Shown here piece by piece: positions 1 through 9,399 of a stretch of DNA of 9,399 bases (within the stretch, counting starts at the first letter, position 1; each line of letters opens with the position of its first letter). The translations under genes were made by a program, and so were the position numbers. Source of the DNA: Betaproteobacteria bacterium (GTDB lineage Bacteria; Pseudomonadota; Gammaproteobacteria; Burkholderiales; SG8-41); assembly GCA_021732805.1 (NCBI GenBank), contig JAKFUJ010000399.1:1-9399 (forward strand). Direction: 5' to 3'. The notes beneath the pieces were generated by a model. That model made no database searches and was not told the origin of the DNA. It saw nothing but the letters and a program-made list of their open reading frames with translations.

Positions 1-402
<402 letters not shown>

Positions 403-408
403 GATGTT

Positions 409-414
409 TCCTTA
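409..414 (-). promoter_or_regulatory. tuf ribosome binding site overlapping the fusA stop codon
   Basis: On the minus strand the bases read TAAGGA-AACATC-ATG. The TAA is the fusA stop (414-412) and its last two bases begin the AAGGA Shine-Dalgarno for tuf, 6 nt before the start. A ribosome ending on fusA therefore sits on the tuf initiation site. Coupled translation is an inference from this geometry. Confidence 0.8.
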
Positions 415-2529
415 TTTCTTTTCGTCTTTGCCGGATTGCTTGTTGATGATTTCGTCAGCGATGTTGCGCGGCGCCTCCGAATAATGCTTGAACTCCATCG
501 TGTACGTCGCACGACCTTGTGACAGCGAACGCAGTGTCGTGGAGTAGCCAAACATTTCCTTCAGCGGCACTTCCGCCTTCACCGTTTTGCCGCCGCCGGG
601 AATGTCGTCCATGCCCTGGATCACGCCGCGCCGCGAGTTAAGGTCGCCCACAACGTTGCCCATGAAGTCTTCCGGGGTCTCGACCTCAACCGCCATGATC
701 GGCTCCAGCAGGGACGGGCTGGCGCGACGCAGACCTTCCTTGAAGGCCATCAGGCCGGCCATCTTGAACGCGTTCTCGTTTGAGTCCACCTCATGGTACG
801 AACCATCGAACAGTGTGACCTTGACGTCAACGACCGGGAACCCCGCGAGTACGCCGGAGGGAATCGCCTCCAGAATGCCTTTCTGCACTGCCGGGATGTA
901 TTCGCGGGGCACCGAACCACCTTTGATCGCATCGACAAACTCGTAGCCCTTGCCGGTTTCGTTTGGCTCGACTTTGAGCCAGACATGGCCGTACTGGCCA
1001 CGACCACCCGACTGTTTGACGAATTTGCCCTCGACCTTGTCGCAGGACTTGCGGATCGTTTCGCGATAAGCCACTTGGGGGGCGCCCACGTTCGCTTCGA
1101 CACTGAACTCGCGCTTCATGCGATCTACGATGATCTCGAGATGCAACTCACCCATCCCGGAAATAATGGTCTGGCCGGACTCTTCGTCAGTGCGTACGCG
1201 GAAAGAAGGATCTTCCTGCGCCAGCCGGTTGATTGCCAAACCCATTTTTTCCTGATCGGCTTTGGTCTTCGGCTCGACCGCCACGTGGATCACCGGCTCC
1301 GGGAATATCATCCGCTCGAGCGTGATGATCTTCGTTGGATCGCACAGCGTATCGCCGGTAACCACATCCTTAAGACCAACGGCAGCGGCAATATCCCCGG
1401 TGAAAATTTCCTTAATCTCTTCACGCTGATTGGCGTGCATCAACAAAATCCGCCCGATGCGCTCTTTGCGCTGCTTGATGGCGTTATAAATTGTGTCGCC
1501 TGAATTCAACGAGCCGGAATAAACACGGATGAATGTCAACTGGCCGACAAACGGATCGGTCATGATCTTGAACGCGAGAGCGGAGAACGCTTCGCTATCT
1601 TCAGGCTTGCGCGAGCCTTCCTGATCGTTCTCAAGGATGCCCTTGACCGGCGGAATATCAACCGGGGACGGCAGATAATCGATGACCGCATCCAGCATCG
1701 CCTGCACGCCCTTGTTTTTGAACGCAGAGCCACACAGCATCGGTACGATTTCGCCCGCGATCGTGCGCCGACGCAAACCGTCCTTCAATTCCTGCTCTGT
1801 TAGAACGCCGGCATCAAGGTACTTGTTCATCAGTTCCTCGTTGGCTTCGGCAGCGACCTCGACCATTTTCTCCCGCCACTCGTCAGCTAAATCCTTGAGC
1901 TCTGCAGGTATGTCCTGGTATTCGAACTTGATGCCCTGAGATGCTTCATCCCAGATCACTGCCTTCATTTTCACCAGGTCGACGACGCCGACGAAACTTT
2001 CTTCGGCGCCGATCGGCACCTGGATCGGCACCGGATTGGCTTTGAGGCGGGATTTCATCTGGTCATGCACGCGGAAAAAATTCGCACCGGTGCGGTCCAT
2101 CTTGTTGACAAACGCGAGCCGCGGCACGCCATATTTGTTGGCCTGGCGCCACACTGTTTCGGATTGGGGTTGAACGCCGCCCACGGCGCAATACACCATG
2201 CAGGCGCCATCAAGCACGCGCATTGAACGTTCAACTTCAATCGTGAAATCGACGTGGCCCGGGGTGTCGATAATGTTGACACGATGCTCGGGGTAGTTCG
2301 CCCCCATGCCGCGCCAGTAACAAGTGGTCGCAGCCGAGGTGATCGTAATGCCGCGTTCCTGCTCCTGCTCCATCCAGTCCATCGTCGCAGCGCCGTCATG
2401 CACTTCGCCGATTTTATGGTTGACGCCGGTATAGAACAGGACGCGTTCGGTCGTCGTCGTCTTGCCCGCGTCAATGTGAGCGGAGATTCCGATATTCCGG
2501 TAACGTTCGATTGGGGTCTTGCGTGGCAC
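412..2529 (-). CDS. fusA: Elongation factor G (translocase GTPase), GTG start
   Basis: EF-G uses GTP to move tRNAs and mRNA through the ribosome after peptide transfer, and works with RRF in ribosome recycling. The 705-residue product matches the usual length (704 in E. coli) and is intact. G-domain motifs are all present: AHIDAGKT at 17-24 (P-loop), RGITITSAA near 59-67 (switch I), DTPGH at 88-92 with catalytic His91 (switch II), NKMD at 142-145 and GSAFK at 267-271. Domains II-V follow; the domain IV tip loop SGGRGQYGHV lies at 507-516 and the conserved GRATYTMEF of domain V near 672-680. The start is GTG (2529-2527), giving the expected PRKTPIERYRNIGISAHIDAGK beginning, conserved after the first residues. 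The Shine-Dalgarno lies in a duplicated 9-mer just upstream. The gene is 32 nt after rpsG and 9 nt before tuf in the str operon. The stop is TAA, unlike the TGA of the four genes upstream. Confidence 0.98.
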   Translation of the reverse strand: MPRKTPIERYRNIGISAHIDAGKTTTTERVLFYTGVNHKIGEVHDGAATMDWMEQEQERGITITSAATTCYWRGMGANYPEHRVNIIDTPGHVDFTIEVERSMRVLDGACMVYCAVGGVQPQSETVWRQANKYGVPRLAFVNKMDRTGANFFRVHDQMKSRLKANPVPIQVPIGAEESFVGVVDLVKMKAVIWDEASQGIKFEYQDIPAELKDLADEWREKMVEVAAEANEELMNKYLDAGVLTEQELKDGLRRRTIAGEIVPMLCGSAFKNKGVQAMLDAVIDYLPSPVDIPPVKGILENDQEGSRKPEDSEAFSALAFKIMTDPFVGQLTFIRVYSGSLNSGDTIYNAIKQRKERIGRILLMHANQREEIKEIFTGDIAAAVGLKDVVTGDTLCDPTKIITLERMIFPEPVIHVAVEPKTKADQEKMGLAINRLAQEDPSFRVRTDEESGQTIISGMGELHLEIIVDRMKREFSVEANVGAPQVAYRETIRKSCDKVEGKFVKQSGGRGQYGHVWLKVEPNETGKGYEFVDAIKGGSVPREYIPAVQKGILEAIPSGVLAGFPVVDVKVTLFDGSYHEVDSNENAFKMAGLMAFKEGLRRASPSLLEPIMAVEVETPEDFMGNVVGDLNSRRGVIQGMDDIPGGGKTVKAEVPLKEMFGYSTTLRSLSQGRATYTMEFKHYSEAPRNIADEIINKQSGKDEKK

Positions 2530-2531
2530 GT

Positions 2532-2550
2532 TTCTTTACCTTCTTTACCT
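2532..2550 (-). repeat. Perfect tandem 9-bp duplication carrying the fusA Shine-Dalgarno
   Basis: The plus strand shows TCTTTACCT at 2533-2541 and again at 2542-2550, with one more base of periodicity at 2532. On the mRNA strand this is AGGTAAAGA repeated twice. The copy nearer the start makes AAGG at 2542-2539, nine bases before the GTG. The distal copy repeats the AGGT nine bases further up. The repeat occupies more than half of the 32-nt rpsG-fusA spacer and supplies two staggered purine-rich binding sites in front of a non-ATG start. Confidence 0.85.
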
Positions 2551-2556
2551 GTAGCC

Positions 2557-2572
2557 GCCGGTCAAAACCGGT
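2557..2572 (-). other. Small hairpin around the rpsG stop codon
   Basis: The mRNA strand reads ACCGGTTTTGACCGGC. CCGGT pairs with ACCGG (2571-2567 with 2562-2558) around a 4-base loop, with a possible extra G-T pair at the base. The rpsG TGA (2564-2562) sits in the loop and 3' arm. It is short, so it could be chance; a role in the rpsG to fusA transition is only a guess. Confidence 0.35.
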
Positions 2573-3032
2573 AATGTGAGAAGGCCTTGTTAGCTTCCGC
2601 CATACGATGCACTTCTTCACGTTTCTTCATTGCGCCGCCGCGGCCTTCTGCAGCTTCTGCCAACTCACCGGCCAGACGGGCGCCCATTGATTTTTCACCA
2701 CGGCCACGCGCCGCGTCACGCAGCCAGCGCATCGCCAGCGCCATGCGGCGCACCGAACGCACCTCAACCGGCACCTGATAGTTGGCACCACCCACACGGC
2801 GGCTTTTAACTTCAACCATCGGCTTGACGTTGTTGACCGCCAGATTGAACACTTCAAGCGCGTCCTTGCCGCTCTTATGTGTAATCTGCTCCAGCGCGCC
2901 GTACATGATCCGCTCAGCAACCGATTTTTTTCCACTGGTCATCAGCACGTTGATGAATTTCGAGACGTCTTCACTGCCGAACTTCGGGTCAGGCAGAATT
3001 TCGCGTTTTGGAACTTCCCTGCGACGTGGCAT
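2562..3032 (-). CDS. rpsG: 30S ribosomal protein S7
   Basis: S7 is a primary 16S rRNA binder that starts assembly of the 30S head and lines the mRNA exit and E-site region. The product is 156 residues, the standard bacterial length, and starts MPRRREVPKREILPDPKFGS, typical of the family. Conserved blocks include the helical core around LMTSGKKSVAERIMYGAL (residues 30-47), VEVKSRRVGGANYQVPVEV (about 73-91) and the C-terminal REEVHRMAEANKAFSHYRF. The ATG at 3032-3030 follows AGGGGA at 3046-3041 by 8 nt. The gene starts only 15 nt after the rpsL stop. In E. coli S7 represses its own operon by binding a spacer of nearly 100 nt between these two genes; that spacer is absent here, so any feedback must use another site. 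The stop is TGA followed by C. Confidence 0.98.
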   Translation of the reverse strand: MPRRREVPKREILPDPKFGSEDVSKFINVLMTSGKKSVAERIMYGALEQITHKSGKDALEVFNLAVNNVKPMVEVKSRRVGGANYQVPVEVRSVRRMALAMRWLRDAARGRGEKSMGARLAGELAEAAEGRGGAMKKREEVHRMAEANKAFSHYRF

Positions 3033-3040
3033 TTCGGTAA

Positions 3041-3046
3041 TCCCCT
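3041..3046 (-). promoter_or_regulatory. rpsG ribosome binding site within the 15-nt rpsL-rpsG spacer
   Basis: AGGGGA lies 8 nt before the rpsG ATG. It follows directly on an in-frame tandem stop for rpsL, TGA then TAG (3050-3045), whose last bases overlap the binding site. The short spacing suggests that ribosomes leaving rpsL can pass straight to rpsG. Confidence 0.7.
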
Positions 3047-3047
3047 A

Positions 3048-3425
3048 TCAGGCTGCTTTGGCGCGTTTGGCGCCGTACTTGGAACGCGACTGCTTCCGAT
3101 CCTTGACGCCGGCAGTGTCCAGGCTGCCGCGCACAATGTGGTAACGCACACCCGGCAAATCCTTCACCCGGCCGCCGCGAATCAGCACCACCGAGTGTTC
3201 CTGCAGGTTATGGCCTTCACCGCCGATATATCCGATCACTTCAAAACCGTTGGTCAACCGGACTTTGGCGACCTTGCGCAGCGCCGAGTTCGGCTTCTTC
3301 GGAGTTGTCGTATAAACGCGGGTACACACGCCGCGTTTTTGCGGACTGCCCGCCAGCGCCGGCACTTTGCTTTTCGTGCGCGGTGCTCGCCGGGGTTTAC
3401 GCACTAATTGGTTTACGGTCGGCAT
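3048..3425 (-). CDS. rpsL: 30S ribosomal protein S12
   Basis: S12 sits at the decoding centre of the 30S subunit, affects accuracy, and is the classic site of streptomycin resistance mutations. The product is 125 residues (124 in E. coli). It starts MPTVNQLVRK and contains the near-invariant blocks RGVCTRVYTTTPKKPNSALR (31-50) and GGEGHNLQEHSV (68-79), then LIRGGRVKDLPG (81-92). Counting the initiator Met, Lys43 and Lys88 (E. coli Lys42 and Lys87) are both the wild-type residue, so the allele looks streptomycin-sensitive. Asp89, the residue that RimO methylthiolates in E. coli, is present. The ATG at 3425-3423 fits the family start. Its AAGGA (3433-3429) is unusually close, with 3 nt between. 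The gene is the first of the str group and lies 210 nt after rpoC, behind a terminator. It ends with in-frame tandem stops TGA-TAG. Confidence 0.98.
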   Translation of the reverse strand: MPTVNQLVRKPRRAPRTKSKVPALAGSPQKRGVCTRVYTTTPKKPNSALRKVAKVRLTNGFEVIGYIGGEGHNLQEHSVVLIRGGRVKDLPGVRYHIVRGSLDTAGVKDRKQSRSKYGAKRAKAA

Positions 3426-3428
3426 TTT

Positions 3429-3433
3429 TCCTT
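3429..3433 (-). promoter_or_regulatory. rpsL ribosome binding site with short spacing
   Basis: The mRNA strand reads AAGGA-AAA-ATG. The 3-nt gap is shorter than the 6 to 9 nt seen for the other genes here, yet the S12 N-terminus leaves no other reasonable start. The A-rich, unstructured surroundings may compensate. Confidence 0.65.
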
Positions 3434-3466
3434 GTTTCTCAATAAGTTACGACATTTACCAGGTTG

Positions 3467-3494
3467 TTCAGAGACGGCGGCTGCTTCCGCTGAA
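3467..3494 (-). other. Possible hairpin in the rpsL leader
   Basis: TTCAG at 3467-3471 is complementary to CTGAA at 3490-3494. Inside it, GCGG (3477-3480) can pair with CCGC (3487-3490) around a 6-base loop; the two helices share a base, so one pair must open or the inner helix slides to CGG/CCG, with about six bases bulged on one side. It lies between the upstream terminator and the rpsL start, where a str-operon leader structure could act. I do not recognise it as a known ribosomal-protein binding site. Confidence 0.35.
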
Positions 3495-3514
3495 ACCACT
3501 TAGGCACCGGCCCC

Positions 3515-3554
3515 AAAAAACGCGGGGACGGCGTTTCCACCGTCCCGGCTTTTT
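3515..3554 (-). terminator. Intrinsic terminator after rpoC (bidirectional)
   Basis: GGGACGG (3525-3531) pairs perfectly with CCGTCCC (3540-3546) around an 8-base loop. Beyond one mismatch the helix continues with two GC pairs (3523-3522 with 3548-3549), another mismatch, and four A-T pairs (3517-3520 with 3551-3554). On the minus strand the GC helix is followed by a run of six T (3520-3515), the form expected of a Rho-independent terminator for rpoC transcription. On the plus strand it is followed by five T (3550-3554), so it would also work in the opposite direction. It lies about 80 nt past the rpoC stop and 90 nt before rpsL, so it separates or attenuates the rpoBC and str units. Confidence 0.85.
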
Positions 3555-3561
3555 AATGCTG

Positions 3562-3596
3562 GGGCACTGCGCGAATCATCAAGTCGCACAAGGCCC
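3562..3596 (-). other. Long imperfect hairpin in the rpoC 3' untranslated region
   Basis: Bases 3562-3573 pair with 3585-3596 around an 11-base loop: 12 positions with one mismatch and two G-T wobbles. It lies 7 nt from the terminator hairpin, so the two would stack in the rpoC transcript. On the minus strand its T run (3602-3597) comes before rather than after the helix, so it is not itself a terminator for rpoC. A role in protecting the mRNA 3' end from exonucleases is an inference. Confidence 0.6.
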
Positions 3597-3610
3597 AAAA
3601 AAGACTATCG

Positions 3611-3632
3611 ATTTTATGGGGTCGGCTCCCCG
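3611..3632. repeat. Short GGGG/CCCC palindrome, possibly REP-like
   Basis: GGGG (3618-3621) and CCCC (3628-3631) flank a 6-base loop, TCGGCT, beside the AT-rich ATTTTAT. It begins 4 nt past the rpoC stop. Extragenic palindromes with a GGGGTC core and an AT-rich flank occur in many proteobacteria, but a single copy in this window does not prove a repeat family. Confidence 0.3.
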
Positions 3633-3635
3633 CTG

Positions 3636-7877
<4,242 letters not shown>

Positions 7878-7883
7878 CGCAAA

Positions 7884-7888
7884 CTCCT
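7884..7888 (-). promoter_or_regulatory. rpoC ribosome binding site
   Basis: AGGAG, 6 nt before the rpoC ATG, is the best Shine-Dalgarno in the window. The in-frame TAG at 7889-7887 overlaps it and blocks any upstream extension of the RpoC reading frame, which fixes the start. Confidence 0.8.
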
Positions 7889-7923
7889 ACGTAATCAATC
7901 TATGCTGCGCGGTTCGGTGCTTA

Positions 7924-7951
7924 CGGCGGGGAAAGACATCATGCCCCGCCG
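7924..7951 (-). other. Perfect GC-rich hairpin in the rpoB-rpoC spacer
   Basis: CGGCGGGG (7924-7931) pairs with CCCCGCCG (7944-7951) with no mismatch around a 12-base loop. It starts about 16 nt past the rpoB stop, and no T run follows on the minus strand, so it is not an intrinsic terminator. It could slow or pause polymerase, serve as an RNase III-type processing site, or set the relative amounts of the two subunits; none of these is shown by sequence alone. Confidence 0.75.
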
Positions 7952-7967
7952 GGCTCTCTTCAGTGGT

Positions 7968-9399
7968 TCAGTAACGGTTGTGATCGAGGTCGATGTCGAT
8001 CGCCAGCGAGCGGATTTCCTTGACCAGCACGTTGAACGATTCCGGCATGCCGGCTTCGATGCGATGGTCGCCCTTGACGATGGACTCGTAGACCTTGCGC
8101 CGGCCCTCGGTATCGTCCGACTTCACCGTGAGCATTTCCTGCAGCACATAGGCCGCGCCGTAGGCTTCCAGCGCCCAGACCTCCATCTCGCCGAAACGCT
8201 GTCCGCCGAACTGCGCCTTGCCGCCCAAGGGCTGCTGCGTGACCAGACTGTACGGTCCCGTGGAACGCGCATGCATCTTGTCATCGACCAGATGGTGCAG
8301 CTTCAGCATGTGCATGTAGCCGACGGTGACCGGGCGCTCGAAAGGATCGCCGGTACGTCCGTCATACAGCGTGACCTGCGTCTTGCCCGGCGTAAAGCCG
8401 AGTTTTTTGGTGTGCGCATCGTCATTCGGATACGCCAGATCCAGCATCTGCTTGATCTCGACCTCGTTCGCACCGTCGAACACCGGGGTGGCAAAGGGAA
8501 CGCCGTTGCGCAGATTGGTCGCCAGTTCGAAGACCTCTTCGTCCTTCAATGAGTCCAGATCAACCGGTTTGCCATTGGTGTTGTAAACCTTGTCCAGCAT
8601 CTTGCGCATTTCAACGGCCTTGACCTGCGCCTTCAGCATTTCGCCGATGCGGATACCGAGGCCCTTGGCTGCCCAGCCGAGATGGGTTTCCAGAATCTGC
8701 CCGACGTTCATCCGCGAGGGCACACCCAGCGGATTCAACACGATATCAACCGGCGTGCCATCGGCCATGTGCGGCATGTCCTCGATCGGGGTGATCTTGG
8801 AAATAACACCTTTGTTGCCGTGACGGCCCGCCATCTTGTCACCGGGTTGCAGCTGACGTTTCACCGCCAGGTAGACCTTGACCATTTTCTGCACGCCCGG
8901 CGGCAGCTCATCGCCGCTGGTGAGCTTTTTCTTCTTCTCGTCGTAGGCCTTGTCGAACTGGAGTTTGGTCTGCGCCAGACTTTCCTTGATCTGCTCCATC
9001 TGCGCGGCCGATTCCTCGTTCGCCAGACGAATATCAAACCAGCCGTGGCGCTCGACCTCGGCCAGATACGTTTTGGTGATTTTCGAACCCTTGGTCAGCT
9101 TCTTCGGTCCGCCGTTCGCGGTCTTGCCGTTCAGCAGACGCTCCAGACGCTCGAAGGCATCGTTTTCAACGATCCGCAGCTGGTCACCGAGATCTTTCTT
9201 GTAGCGTTTGAGCTCGTCGTCGATGATCTGCTGGGCGCGCTTGTCACGCTCGATGCCTTCGCGGGTGAACACCTGCACATCGATCACCGTGCCCGACATG
9301 CCCGAAGGCACGCGCAGGCTGGTGTCTTTAACGTCCGAGGCTTTTTCACCGAAGATCGCGCGCAGCAGTTTCTCTTCCGGCGTCAGCTGGGTTTCGCCC
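7968..9399 (-). CDS. rpoB: DNA-directed RNA polymerase subunit beta, C-terminal part (gene runs off the window)
   Basis: Beta and beta' together form the polymerase active-site channel. The window holds the last 476 full codons; the 5' part, including the rifampicin-binding region, lies beyond base 9399. The visible part begins GETQLTPEEKLLRAIFGEKA, as in E. coli near residue 900, and stays in frame from the edge, so a GTG at 9311 is an internal Val and not a start. Key blocks: GDKMAGRHGNKGV with the two lysines that contact the nucleotide near the active site (codons at 8837-8835 and 8813-8811, E. coli Lys1065 and Lys1073), PVDIVLNPLGVPSRMN, YDGRTG, and GGKAQFGGQRFGEMEVWALEAYGAA. The end PESFNVLVKEIRSL is followed by an acidic tail DIDLDHNRY. 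The stop is TGA at 7970-7968, 90 nt before rpoC, with which it is surely co-transcribed. Confidence 0.98.
   Translation of the reverse strand, partial: GETQLTPEEKLLRAIFGEKASDVKDTSLRVPSGMSGTVIDVQVFTREGIERDKRAQQIIDDELKRYKKDLGDQLRIVENDAFERLERLLNGKTANGGPKKLTKGSKITKTYLAEVERHGWFDIRLANEESAAQMEQIKESLAQTKLQFDKAYDEKKKKLTSGDELPPGVQKMVKVYLAVKRQLQPGDKMAGRHGNKGVISKITPIEDMPHMADGTPVDIVLNPLGVPSRMNVGQILETHLGWAAKGLGIRIGEMLKAQVKAVEMRKMLDKVYNTNGKPVDLDSLKDEEVFELATNLRNGVPFATPVFDGANEVEIKQMLDLAYPNDDAHTKKLGFTPGKTQVTLYDGRTGDPFERPVTVGYMHMLKLHHLVDDKMHARSTGPYSLVTQQPLGGKAQFGGQRFGEMEVWALEAYGAAYVLQEMLTVKSDDTEGRRKVYESIVKGDHRIEAGMPESFNVLVKEIRSLAIDIDLDHNRY

Noticed and set aside
3048..3425. Possible streptomycin-resistance allele of rpsL.
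   Set aside because: The residues that usually change (E. coli Lys42 and Lys87) are both Lys, in their normal sequence context.
3434..3514. Weak -35/-10-like pair before rpsL (TGAACA, then TAACTT after 15 nt).
   Set aside because: Only 4 of 6 and 3 of 6 bases match, and the spacing is short; such matches are expected by chance, so no promoter is annotated.
7878..7967. Possible rpoB-rpoC fusion, since both genes are in the same frame across the 90-nt spacer.
   Set aside because: Two in-frame stops separate them: the rpoB TGA at 7970-7968 and a TAG at 7889-7887 just before rpoC. rpoC also has its own strong ribosome binding site and a normal N-terminus.
9309..9311. GTG that could be read as the start of a 447-residue protein.
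   Set aside because: The frame continues upstream to the window edge with clear RpoB sequence, so this is an internal Val codon of a truncated rpoB.

Overview
The window is a conserved housekeeping block, read entirely from the minus strand. In transcription order (high to low coordinates) it runs: 3' part of rpoB (9399-7968), rpoC (7877-3636), rpsL (3425-3048), rpsG (3032-2562), fusA (2529-412) and the 5' part of tuf (402-1). This is the junction of the rpoBC transcription unit with the str (streptomycin) operon. The organism is most likely a betaproteobacterium. The evidence is the direct rpoBC-rpsL-rpsG-fusA-tuf order, an S12 starting MPTVNQLVRK, a 156-residue S7, a 1413-residue RpoC slightly longer than the E. 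coli protein, and a beta-type EF-Tu N-terminus. Nitrosomonadales-like bacteria are a plausible home from overall protein character, but that is a low-confidence impression. Base composition is moderately GC-rich and looks uniform, with no sign of foreign DNA.

Layout: rpoB and rpoC are separated by 90 nt holding a perfect 8-bp GC hairpin. After rpoC comes the only long non-coding stretch, 210 nt (3426-3635). It holds a small GGGG/CCCC hairpin, a long imperfect hairpin, a strong intrinsic terminator with a T tract on both sides, and the rpsL leader with another possible hairpin. I see no convincing sigma-70 promoter there. The str genes are then tightly packed: 15 nt between rpsL and rpsG, 32 nt between rpsG and fusA, and 9 nt between fusA and tuf. 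The tuf Shine-Dalgarno overlaps the fusA stop codon.

Together the genes encode the catalytic core of RNA polymerase (beta and beta'), two 30S proteins that shape the decoding and head regions (S12, S7), and the two main elongation GTPases (EF-G, EF-Tu). All reading frames are intact and all catalytic or metal-binding motifs I checked are present. Small points of note are a GTG start on fusA behind a perfect tandem 9-bp duplication that repeats the Shine-Dalgarno, a very short rpsL-rpsG spacer with no room for the E. coli-type S7 repressor site, and TGA stops on four consecutive genes.

I looked for an undescribed system and did not find one. The long plus-strand open frames opposite these genes are explained by codon-aligned antisense reading of genes that rarely use TTA, CTA and TCA. 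The most useful leads are regulatory details of the spacers.
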